From Bog-756 sp963704615 (GTDB lineage: Bacteria > Actinomycetota > Acidimicrobiia > Acidimicrobiales > RAAP-2): 64,000 nt of DNA. The notes below the pieces were generated by a model. It did not search any database, was not told where the DNA came from, and saw only the letters and a program-made list of their open reading frames with translations. Shown piece after piece: positions 1-7,361 of the stretch. Positions within the stretch are counted from its first letter, which is position 1, and every line of letters begins with the position of its first letter. The stretch lies in contig OY969923.1 in NCBI GenBank assembly GCA_963704615.1, positions 310,001 through 374,000 on the forward strand. Reading direction: 5' to 3'. The translations under genes were made by a program, and so were the position numbers.

Positions 1-64
1 CAGCCCGATTCGATGAAACGGGTGCGCCGGAGTTCAGTCAACTCACGAGAGGAGCACTCACGTC

Positions 65-1684
65 GTGCTAGCCGCAATAACACAAGTTCCGTATCCGAGT
101 TGGCTGAACACCGGAGACAACACGTGGCAGATCGTCGCAGCCACGTTCGTCGGCCTGATGAGCCTTCCCGGCCTGGCTGTGCTCTACGCGTCGATCGTCC
201 AGAAGAAGTGGGCGGTCAACGTGCTGGCCATGATGTTTGCCGGCTTCTCTCTCGTCCTCATCGCCTGGGTCCTGTGGTCCTACAAGATGGGCTTCGGTGC
301 CACCTCGATCGGAGGTGGGGTGCACAACGGGGTGCAAACCCAACTCTCGGGGGTGGGATGGGTCAAACACTTCTTCGAGAACTTCGTGGGTAAACCGGGA
401 GGAATTACCAACAGCGTCGGGGAACAGGGCCAGGCGGTGTCCGCAGCCAACACCGTCATTCCCTTCCACTTCCCGACCACCTCGCTGGCGTACTTCCAGT
501 TCGTCTTCGCCGCCATCACCCCGCTGCTGTTCCTGGGGAGCGTGCTGGGCCGGATCAAGTTCAGCGCCTGGTGCTTGCTGGTTCCGCTGTGGTCCACCTT
601 CGTCTACGGCGTGGACGCCTTCCTGCTGTGGGGCGGTGGCTACTTCGCCCAGGAGGGGGCGCTCGACTTTTCCGGTGGGTTCGTGATTCACATGTCGGCC
701 GGTGTGTCGGGCTTCGTGGCCGCCTGGGTCCTCGGACCCCGGCTGTTGCGAGACCGACAACACGCCATACCCAACAACCTGGTGATGGCCGCGGTCGGGG
801 CGGGCATCCTGTGGCTCGGTTGGAACGGCTTCAACGGTGGTGACCCTTACTACGCCGGGGCCGACGCCGCCGCCGCCGTGGTCAACACCAACTTGGCCAC
901 CGCGGCGGGCGTGCTCACCTGGATCGCCATGGACGCGTGGCTGAGCAAGGAGAAGAAGCCCACCTTCCTGGGTGGTGTGAACGGCATGATCTGCGGCCTG
1001 GTCGGGATCACCCCGTGCGCCGGGTGGGTCAACGGACGCGGCGCCATCTACGTCGGGGTCATCGACACCGTCATCGTGTGGGTGGCCTGGAACTACCTGT
1101 CCAAGGTGCGGCCCTTCAGCAAGGTGGACGATGCTCTGGGGGTCATCTACACCCACGGCATCGCTGGTCTGTTCGGCGGCCTCTTATTGGGGATCTTCGG
1201 CGACCCGAACATGATCGAGTACGGCTGCGGCCATCTCGACGCCAGCGGGCAGGTGGTGGCGACCAGCAACCAGACCTATCTTCAGGCGACGGCCCACTGC
1301 ACGCCGTTCTCGGTGAACGGGTTGATGTACACCGGCTCGGCCCACCAGTTATGGGAACAGACCCGAGCGGCCATCTTCGTCATCATCTGGTCGGCCCTCA
1401 TCACCTTCATCCTGATGAAAGTGATCGGGTGGGTTCTCCGGGGTGCCCGCTACAAGGACGAGATCCTCGAAATCGGCGACCTGGCCATCCACGGCGAGGA
1501 GGCCTTCCCCGAGGAGACGTTTGCTGAGCGGGTTGGGGCCATGTCGATGGCCGGTGACGCGCCGGCCGGCGGCGGAGGCGGCGGCGGGGAGCTCACCGTC
1601 TCCGAGAGAATCGGCGACGGCGTGTCGAGCAAACCCGAAGACCTGTCACCGCCCGGCTCACCACCCGGCACGTCCGGCCTCTAA
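65..1684 (+). CDS. amt: Ammonium transporter (Amt family)
   Basis: Inner-membrane ammonium channel that scavenges NH4+/NH3. The protein has 539 residues with about 11 hydrophobic segments. It carries the Amt signature DFSGGFVIH around residues 201-209 and a second pore histidine in YTHGIAG (about H364), matching the twin-His arrangement of the family. The GTG start at 65 is supported by GAGAGGAG at 47-54. It is longer than the usual 400-450 residues: there is an extra loop of about 45 residues near positions 80-130 and a Gly-rich, probably disordered C-terminal tail after residue 500. The PII gene follows after 41 nt, the classical amtB-glnK arrangement, so PII probably gates this channel. 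Family assignment is secure; regulation by nitrogen is inferred from context. Confidence 0.96.
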   Translation: MLAAITQVPYPSWLNTGDNTWQIVAATFVGLMSLPGLAVLYASIVQKKWAVNVLAMMFAGFSLVLIAWVLWSYKMGFGATSIGGGVHNGVQTQLSGVGWVKHFFENFVGKPGGITNSVGEQGQAVSAANTVIPFHFPTTSLAYFQFVFAAITPLLFLGSVLGRIKFSAWCLLVPLWSTFVYGVDAFLLWGGGYFAQEGALDFSGGFVIHMSAGVSGFVAAWVLGPRLLRDRQHAIPNNLVMAAVGAGILWLGWNGFNGGDPYYAGADAAAAVVNTNLATAAGVLTWIAMDAWLSKEKKPTFLGGVNGMICGLVGITPCAGWVNGRGAIYVGVIDTVIVWVAWNYLSKVRPFSKVDDALGVIYTHGIAGLFGGLLLGIFGDPNMIEYGCGHLDASGQVVATSNQTYLQATAHCTPFSVNGLMYTGSAHQLWEQTRAAIFVIIWSALITFILMKVIGWVLRGARYKDEILEIGDLAIHGEEAFPEETFAERVGAMSMAGDAPAGGGGGGGELTVSERIGDGVSSKPEDLSPPGSPPGTSGL

Positions 1685-1725
1685 CCCGACCACTACGAGA
1701 ACTCGAGAACTAAGGAGAAATCGCA

Positions 1726-2064
1726 ATGAAGCTCGTCGTAGCGGTTCTGAAGCCGTTCAAGCTTGACGACGTGAAGGAGGCGTTGAAGAGCCTCGGCGTC
1801 CACGGTCTGACTCTCACCGAGGCCCAGGGGTTCGGGCGCCAGAGGGGACATACCGAGGTCTACCGGGGTGCCGAGTACGAGGTCGAGTTCGTGCCGAAGA
1901 TCCGGCTCGAGATCCTGGTCGACGACTCCCAGGTCGCCGAGGTCACCTCGACGATCGTCGATACCGCGGGAACCGGAAAGATCGGGGACGGCAAGGTCTG
2001 GGTGCTCCCGGTCGAGGAGGTCATCCGGGTCCGCACCGGCGAGCGGGGCGTCGATGCCCTCTGA
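1726..2064 (+). CDS. glnB: Nitrogen regulatory protein PII
   Basis: Trimeric PII signal protein (112 residues, the normal length) that senses ATP/ADP and 2-oxoglutarate and controls ammonium uptake and nitrogen enzymes. The T-loop shows Tyr51 in RGAEYEVEF, the residue uridylylated in proteobacteria and adenylylated in actinobacteria, and the C-terminal signature TGKIGDGKVWVLPVE is present. AAGGAG lies just before the ATG. It is co-transcribed with the upstream transporter, so GlnK-type function (direct blocking of Amt) is likely; glnK would be an equally good name. A strong hairpin terminator follows at 2149-2174. Confidence 0.95.
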   Translation: MKLVVAVLKPFKLDDVKEALKSLGVHGLTLTEAQGFGRQRGHTEVYRGAEYEVEFVPKIRLEILVDDSQVAEVTSTIVDTAGTGKIGDGKVWVLPVEEVIRVRTGERGVDAL

Positions 2065-2148
2065 CGACCACCCGTCGACCTGACCCGAGCGTCGATCGAC
2101 CTGACCCGGGCGGTCGCTGTGGGGACACGACCACCTGAAGGAACGAGG

Positions 2149-2174
2149 AAGGCCGGCTTGGCGGGGCCGGCCTT
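2149..2174 (+). terminator. Intrinsic terminator after amt-glnB
   Basis: Perfect 9-bp GC-rich inverted repeat: AAGGCCGGC at 2149-2157 pairs with GCCGGCCTT at 2166-2174 across an 8-nt loop, and the descending arm runs into TTTC. It lies between glnB and the convergent phosphoglycerate mutase gene, so it may serve both strands. Confidence 0.8.
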
Positions 2175-2216
2175 TCTCGCTGCCCGTGGCGCTGTCGCCC
2201 CCGATGGGCGCGGCTG

Positions 2217-3014
2217 TCAGCTCCGGGGAACGGGGCCGGCCGAGGTCGGGTCGGAGCCCGGTTCGGCCTCACGGCTCACCCTCTCGGCGGCCGCCCGGGC
2301 CGCCTCGGGATCACCCAGGTAGCCCTTGGCGACCACGGTCAGGTCGTCGGCCAGCTCGTAGCGGAAGGGGATCCCCGTCGGGATCTCGAGGTCCACGATC
2401 TCGTCGTCGCCGATACCGTCGATGTGCTTGCGCAGGGCGCGCAGGCTGTTCCCGTGGGCCACCACCAGGACCGCGCCGCCCCTCGGCCCCTCGGCCAGCA
2501 GGTCGGGCACGATGGCGTCGTCCCAGTAGGGGAGCACCCGAGCCACCACGTCGGCCAGGCACTCGGTGAGCGGGAGGACATGGGCGGGGACGTCCCGGTA
2601 ACGGGGGTCGCCGGCCGGGTCGGCCTCGCTGCCCGGTTCGACCGGCGGGGGCGGGGTGGCGTAGCTCCGGCGCCACTGCTTGACCTGGTCTTCCCCGTGG
2701 CGGGCGGCGGTCTCCTTCTTGTTGAGCCCCTGCAATCCGCCGTAGTGGCGTTCGTTGAGCCGCCAGTGGCGGCGGACCGGCAACCAGGACCGGCCGGCCA
2801 CGGCCAGGCCGATCTCGGCGGTGCGAATGGCTCGAGTCAGCACCGAGGTATGGAGGAGCCGCAGGTCGAGGCCCTCCTCGGCGGCCAGGACCCGCCCGGC
2901 CTCCCGGGCCTCGGACTCACCCAGGTCGGTCAGATCCACGTCCTGCCACCCGGTGAACAGGTTCTCGGCGTTCCAGGTGGACTGGCCGTGGCGGAGAAGG
3001 ACCAGGTGAGGCAT
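2217..3014 (-). CDS. gpmA: 2,3-bisphosphoglycerate-dependent phosphoglycerate mutase
   Basis: Glycolytic enzyme interconverting 3- and 2-phosphoglycerate (265 residues, slightly longer than the usual 250 because of a C-terminal tail). The histidine phosphatase motif LLRHGQSTWN at the N-terminus supplies the phosphorylated His9. ERHYGGLQGLNK and the second catalytic histidine in VVAHGNSLRALRKH are also present, as expected of the cofactor-dependent family. The ATG at 3014 is chosen because RHG must lie at the extreme N-terminus; the much longer frame upstream is antisense to dnaK. It is divergent from dnaK. Confidence 0.93.
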   Translation of the reverse strand: MPHLVLLRHGQSTWNAENLFTGWQDVDLTDLGESEAREAGRVLAAEEGLDLRLLHTSVLTRAIRTAEIGLAVAGRSWLPVRRHWRLNERHYGGLQGLNKKETAARHGEDQVKQWRRSYATPPPPVEPGSEADPAGDPRYRDVPAHVLPLTECLADVVARVLPYWDDAIVPDLLAEGPRGGAVLVVAHGNSLRALRKHIDGIGDDEIVDLEIPTGIPFRYELADDLTVVAKGYLGDPEAARAAAERVSREAEPGSDPTSAGPVPRS

Positions 3015-3071
3015 GCGACCAGGGTATCCAGCCCTGTCGCTGGGCGTGGCCCACCCGGATGTAACAGAAAA

Positions 3072-3103
3072 GTTATGTCTATTGCACTCAAGTTTGATAT
3101 ACT
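3072..3103 (+). promoter_or_regulatory. Candidate HspR (HAIR-like) operator and -10 of dnaK operon
   Basis: ACTCAAG at 3086-3092 is an exact right half of the actinobacterial HAIR element (CTTGAGT-N7-ACTCAAG). Exactly 7 nt upstream, GTTATGT (3072-3078) matches 4 of 7 positions of the left half. TATACT at 3098-3103 is a good -10 hexamer directly behind the site, so a bound repressor would cover the promoter. No clear -35 is visible. The rest of 3015-3230 shows no gene; it ends in AGGAGG before dnaK. Confidence 0.55.
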
Positions 3104-3230
3104 CGACAACAGGGAAAAAAGAGGGCAACTGGCCAGCAGCCGAGGATCGGCGACGGGCCGGCAACCCGACAGATGTGGACGCAGAAACAGACGAAGGCCC
3201 GGAGAGGGCGGCAATTAGGAGGCAACAATC

Positions 3231-5063
3231 ATGGCCAAGGCCGTAGGAATCGATCTCGGGACCACCAACTCGGTGGTGGCCGTACTGGAGGCCGGTGAGC
3301 CGGTCGTCATCCCCAACGCCGAGGGCGGTCGCACCACCCCGTCGGTGGTGGGCTTCGCCAAGTCGGGCGAGGTGCTGGTCGGTGAGGTGGCCAAGCGACA
3401 GGCCATCACCAACCCCGACCGGACCGTGCGCTCGGTCAAGCGCCAGATGGGAACGTCGTGGTCGATCGACATCGACGGCAAGAAGTACACGGCCCAGGAG
3501 ATCTCGGCCCGCATTCTGGGCAAGCTCAAGAGGGACGCCGAGGCATTCCTGGGTGACACGGTGACCCAGGCGGTCATCACCGTGCCCGCCTACTTCGACG
3601 ACGCCCAGCGGACGGCGACCAACGAGGCCGGGGCCATCGCCGGTCTCGAGGTCCTCCGCATCATCAACGAGCCGACCGCCGCCGCCTTGGCCTACGGCCT
3701 CGACAAGGAAGGGGCCGATCAGACCGTGCTGGTCTTCGACCTCGGTGGTGGCACCTTCGACGTCTCGATCCTCGACATCGGGGACGGGGTGTTCGAGGTC
3801 AAGTCGACCGCCGGCAACTCCCACCTGGGCGGTGACGACTGGGACCAGCGGATCATCGATTGGTTGGTCAAGACGTTCAAGGACACCGAGGGCGTCGACC
3901 TGTCCACCGACAAGATGGCCACCCAGCGGCTGCAAGAGGCGGCGGAGAAGGCCAAGATCGAGCTGTCCTCCCTGCAGGAGACCCAGATCAACCTGCCTTT
4001 TATCACGGCCACGTCCGAGGGACCCAAGCACCTCGACGTGAAACTGACCCGGGCTACGTTCAACGAGCTGACCGCCGATCTGGTCGAGGCCTGCAAGGGC
4101 CCGTTCGATCAGGCCATCGCCGATTCCGGTCTGTCCAAGTCCGACATCGACCACGTGATCCTGGTGGGTGGCGCCACCCGCATGCCCGCCGTGCAGGACC
4201 TGGTCCAGCAGATGACCGGCAAGGAGCCCCACAAGGGTGTCAATCCCGACGAAGTGGTGGCTGTCGGCGCCGCCGTCCAGGCCGGCGTGCTCAAGGGTGA
4301 GGTGAAAGACGTCCTCCTCCTCGACGTGACTCCTCTGTCGCTGGGCATCGAGACCAAGGGAAGCGTGATGCACCGTCTCATCGAGCGGAACACCACCATC
4401 CCCACCAAGCGCAGCGAGGTGTTCACCACCGCGGACGACAACCAGCCGTCGGTCGAGGTCCATGTGCTCCAGGGCGAGCGCGAGATGGCCATGTACAACA
4501 AGACGCTGGGGAAGTTCCAACTGGTCGACCTGCCGCCGGCTCCCCGCGGCGTTCCCCAGATCGAGGTCACCTTCGACATCGATGCCAATGGCATCGTCCA
4601 CGTCTCGGCCAAGGACCGGGCCACCGGCAAGGAGCAGTCGATGACCATCACCGGCCAGTCTTCGCTGGCCAAGGACGACATCGAGCGGATGATCAAGGAC
4701 GCCGAAGCCCACGCCGAGGATGACCGGCGCCGCAAGGAGGAGGCCGAGGTCCGCAACAACGCCGACACCCTCGTCTACCAGACCGAAAAGCTCCTGAAGG
4801 ATCAGGGCGAGAAGTTCCAGGGCGACGAGAAGGAGAAGGTCGAGGCGGCCCTCGCTTCGCTGAAGGAGGCGTTGGGCGGGTCCGACGTGGAGACCATCAA
4901 GACCGCGACCGAGACGCTGCTGACAGCCAGCCAGTCGTTCAGCCAGCGCCTCTACGAGGAGGCCTCTCGGGAAGAGGCCAATGCGCCCGGCGGTGAAGTT
5001 CCGGCCGACGACTCCTCCGACGACGAGGTTGTGGACGCCGAGATCGTCGACGACAAGAGCTGA
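3231..5063 (+). CDS. dnaK: Molecular chaperone DnaK (Hsp70)
   Basis: Cytoplasmic Hsp70 of 610 residues. The N-terminal ATPase domain begins GIDLGTTNSVVAV and contains the phosphate-binding DLGGGTFDVSILD. The linker VLLLDVTPLSLG leads into the substrate-binding domain and a helical lid. The C-terminus is acidic and ends in a D/E-rich segment (EVVDAEIVDD) as in most bacterial DnaKs. AGGAGG at about 3216-3221 fixes the ATG. First gene of dnaK-grpE-dnaJ-hspR-clpB, the standard actinobacterial stress operon, presumably repressed by the encoded HspR. Confidence 0.98.
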   Translation: MAKAVGIDLGTTNSVVAVLEAGEPVVIPNAEGGRTTPSVVGFAKSGEVLVGEVAKRQAITNPDRTVRSVKRQMGTSWSIDIDGKKYTAQEISARILGKLKRDAEAFLGDTVTQAVITVPAYFDDAQRTATNEAGAIAGLEVLRIINEPTAAALAYGLDKEGADQTVLVFDLGGGTFDVSILDIGDGVFEVKSTAGNSHLGGDDWDQRIIDWLVKTFKDTEGVDLSTDKMATQRLQEAAEKAKIELSSLQETQINLPFITATSEGPKHLDVKLTRATFNELTADLVEACKGPFDQAIADSGLSKSDIDHVILVGGATRMPAVQDLVQQMTGKEPHKGVNPDEVVAVGAAVQAGVLKGEVKDVLLLDVTPLSLGIETKGSVMHRLIERNTTIPTKRSEVFTTADDNQPSVEVHVLQGEREMAMYNKTLGKFQLVDLPPAPRGVPQIEVTFDIDANGIVHVSAKDRATGKEQSMTITGQSSLAKDDIERMIKDAEAHAEDDRRRKEEAEVRNNADTLVYQTEKLLKDQGEKFQGDEKEKVEAALASLKEALGGSDVETIKTATETLLTASQSFSQRLYEEASREEANAPGGEVPADDSSDDEVVDAEIVDDKS

Positions 5064-5069
5064 TCGTCG

Positions 5070-5792
5070 ATGACCGGGACCGATGAGTCAGGTCGCAACG
5101 CGGTGGAATGGGAGTCGGAGGCCGGTGAGGCCTCCGACTCCTCGCCGGCGCGCGGTTCGCAAGGACCCGGCCGGACCGTGGAAGACGAGATCGTGGATGG
5201 TGAGATCGTCGATGCCGACGAGGACGCGGACGACGGCGACAGGACCACCCAGATCATCGATGCCAGCGCGCCGGATCTCAACGCCGTGACCATCGCCCTC
5301 GCCCAGCGCGACGAGTACCTCGACTCGCTGCGCCGGTTGCAGGCCGATTTCGAGAACTACAAGAAGCGGGTGGCCAAGCAGCAGGCCGATCAGGCGGTGC
5401 GGGCCGCCCTCCTGTTGGTGGAGAAGCTCCTCCCGGTGCTCGACACCTTGGATCTGGCCACCACCCACATCGGTGACGCCGACTCCGATGACGGGCGCGC
5501 CCTTCTGGCCGCGTCCAGCCAACTGCGCGACGTCCTGGCCAAGGAGGGCCTGGAGCGCATCGATCCCCTCGGCGAGGAGTTCGACCCCAACGCCCACGAG
5601 GCGGTCGGTCACCTGCCGGCCGAGGACGCCGGTGTCTCAGCGGGGCTTCCCTCCACCGTCATCGGTGACACATCCGGGGAGGCGTTCCGTCGGGCCCCGT
5701 CCGGTGAGCCGGTGGTGGCCGAGGTGATGCGACCCGGATACCGGTGGCGCGGCGCGGTGGTGCGTCCGGCCATGGTGACGGTGCGCGGCTGA
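5070..5792 (+). CDS. grpE: Nucleotide exchange factor GrpE
   Basis: DnaK nucleotide-exchange factor, 240 residues. A long acidic, low-complexity N-terminus (about residues 1-75, with EIVDGEIVDADED echoing the tail of DnaK) precedes the dimerising helix with LQADFENYKKRVAKQQ and the C-terminal beta domain ending in GYRWRGAVVRPAMVTV. It starts 6 nt after dnaK, so the two are probably translationally coupled. The repeated acidic motif at the DnaK C-terminus and GrpE N-terminus could reflect local duplication or convergent composition. Confidence 0.95.
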   Translation: MTGTDESGRNAVEWESEAGEASDSSPARGSQGPGRTVEDEIVDGEIVDADEDADDGDRTTQIIDASAPDLNAVTIALAQRDEYLDSLRRLQADFENYKKRVAKQQADQAVRAALLLVEKLLPVLDTLDLATTHIGDADSDDGRALLAASSQLRDVLAKEGLERIDPLGEEFDPNAHEAVGHLPAEDAGVSAGLPSTVIGDTSGEAFRRAPSGEPVVAEVMRPGYRWRGAVVRPAMVTVRG

Positions 5793-5830
5793 GCACGGCG
5801 GAGACGGAAGAAGGAACCAGAAAGAGACCC

Positions 5831-6952
5831 GTGGCGCCTCAACGCGAATGGTTCGAAAAGGACTACTACAAGACCTTGGGCGTCTCCTCGACGGCGACGC
5901 CCAAGGAGATCACCAGTTCCTATAGGAAGCTGGCCAAAAAGCACCATCCGGACACCAACCCGGGCCAGGAGGAGACCTTCAAGGAGATCTCCGCGGCCTA
6001 CGACGTCCTCGGCGACGCCGACCGCCGCAAGGAGTACGACGAGGTGCGGGCCATGGGCCCGGCCGCGGCCGGATTCGGGGGCGGAGGGTTCCCGGGGGGC
6101 TTCGGGGACGGCGGGGGCACCTTCCGAGTCGAGGACATGGGCGACCTGGGTGACATCTTCGGTGGCCTGTTCGGGCGGGGCCGTCGGGGCGGGACCGCCG
6201 TGGGCAACCAGCGGGGGAGCGACGTCGAGACCGAGCTACACCTGTCCTTCGACGACGCCGTCCAGGGGGTGACCACCTCGGTCAACCTGACCACCGATGT
6301 CCGCTGCCACACATGCCACGGCAGCGGGGCGGCGCCGGGCACCCAACCGGTGACCTGCCCCCGCTGCGGGGGGACGGGCACCCTCCAGGACAACCAGGGT
6401 CTCTTCTCCCTGAGCCAGATCTGCCCGCAGTGCGGCGGGCGGGGCACGGTGGTGACCACGCCGTGTCCGACCTGTGCCGGGACCGGGGTCGAGCACCGCA
6501 ATCGCACGGTCAAAGTGCGGATCCCCCCGGGGGTGGAGGACGGCCAGCGCATCCGGGTGAAGGGCAAGGGAGCGGCCGGGCGGGGCAGCGGTCCGAGCGG
6601 CGACCTCTACGTGGTGGTCCGGGTGGACCGCCACGGCCTGTTCGGGCGCCGGGGCCGCAATCTCACCCTCACCGTGCCCGTCTCCTACCCCGAGGCCGCC
6701 TTGGGCACCACCATCACCGTCCCCACCCTCACCGAGCCGGTGAGCCTGCGGGTCCCCCCCGGCACCCCGTCCGGCCGAACCTTCCGGGTCAAGGGCCGGG
6801 GCGTCCCCGCCGGGAAGAAGAGTGCGACCGGCGACCTCCTGGTCACCGTGGAGGTGGCCGTTCCCGACACGTTGACCGACGAGCAGCGCGCCGCGGTCGA
6901 GGCCCTGGCCCAGGTGGTCAACCCACCGGCCCGCGACGTCCTGGGGGTGTGA
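5831..6952 (+). CDS. dnaJ: Co-chaperone DnaJ
   Basis: Hsp40 co-chaperone of 373 residues that stimulates DnaK ATPase. The J-domain is at the N-terminus with HPD in KHHPDTNPG. A Gly/Phe-rich linker follows, then four zinc-binding repeats (CHTCHGSG, CPRCGGTG, CPQCGGRG, CPTCAGTG) and the C-terminal substrate-binding domains. The GTG start at 5831 is chosen because it puts the J-domain immediately at the N-terminus and has AAGGAA upstream; an in-frame extension reaches back into grpE. The neighbouring hspR follows after 1 nt. Confidence 0.96.
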   Translation: MAPQREWFEKDYYKTLGVSSTATPKEITSSYRKLAKKHHPDTNPGQEETFKEISAAYDVLGDADRRKEYDEVRAMGPAAAGFGGGGFPGGFGDGGGTFRVEDMGDLGDIFGGLFGRGRRGGTAVGNQRGSDVETELHLSFDDAVQGVTTSVNLTTDVRCHTCHGSGAAPGTQPVTCPRCGGTGTLQDNQGLFSLSQICPQCGGRGTVVTTPCPTCAGTGVEHRNRTVKVRIPPGVEDGQRIRVKGKGAAGRGSGPSGDLYVVVRVDRHGLFGRRGRNLTLTVPVSYPEAALGTTITVPTLTEPVSLRVPPGTPSGRTFRVKGRGVPAGKKSATGDLLVTVEVAVPDTLTDEQRAAVEALAQVVNPPARDVLGV

Positions 6953-6953
6953 C

Positions 6954-7361
6954 ATGAGCGACGATCCACGATCCCGTCCCGTCTACGTCATCTCGGTGGC
7001 GGCCGAGCTGGCCGGCGTGCATCCCCAGACCTTGCGGGTCTACGAGCGCCGGGGCCTGCTCGACCCGAGCCGCACCGAGGGTGGCAGCCGCCGGTTCAGC
7101 GAGCAGGACCTCGACCGGCTCCGCACCATCCAGAGCCTGACCCAGGTCGGGGTCAACCTCGAAGGGGTGCGCCGGGTCATGGAGCTGCAGGCCGAGGTGG
7201 CCCGGCTCCGCCAGGAGCTGGCCGTCACCCGGGCCGAGGCCCGCGAGGCGGTGGCGGTCACCCATCGTCAGTACCGGCGCGAGCTGGTGCCGCTCACCCA
7301 GACGCCGGTGCCGGTGCGGTCGGCCCGTCGTACCATGCACGGGACGGGAGGTGCCCGATGA
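6954..7361 (+). CDS. hspR: Heat-shock repressor HspR (MerR-type)
   Basis: MerR-family repressor of 135 residues. The winged helix-turn-helix reads YVISVAAELAGVHPQTLRVY then ERRGLLDPSRTEGGSRRFSE, typical of HspR, and a Leu/Glu-rich coiled coil (about residues 70-100) serves dimerisation. In actinobacteria HspR binds HAIR sites with DnaK as co-repressor, closing a feedback loop on this operon; a HAIR-like site lies before dnaK. Its last codons overlap the clpB start by 4 nt (ATGA). Confidence 0.93.
   Translation: MSDDPRSRPVYVISVAAELAGVHPQTLRVYERRGLLDPSRTEGGSRRFSEQDLDRLRTIQSLTQVGVNLEGVRRVMELQAEVARLRQELAVTRAEAREAVAVTHRQYRRELVPLTQTPVPVRSARRTMHGTGGAR

Noticed and set aside
2217..4712. 831-codon minus-strand open frame across dnaK
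   Set aside because: Only the last 265 codons (phosphoglycerate mutase) show conserved motifs; the rest is antisense to dnaK and kept open by high third-position GC.
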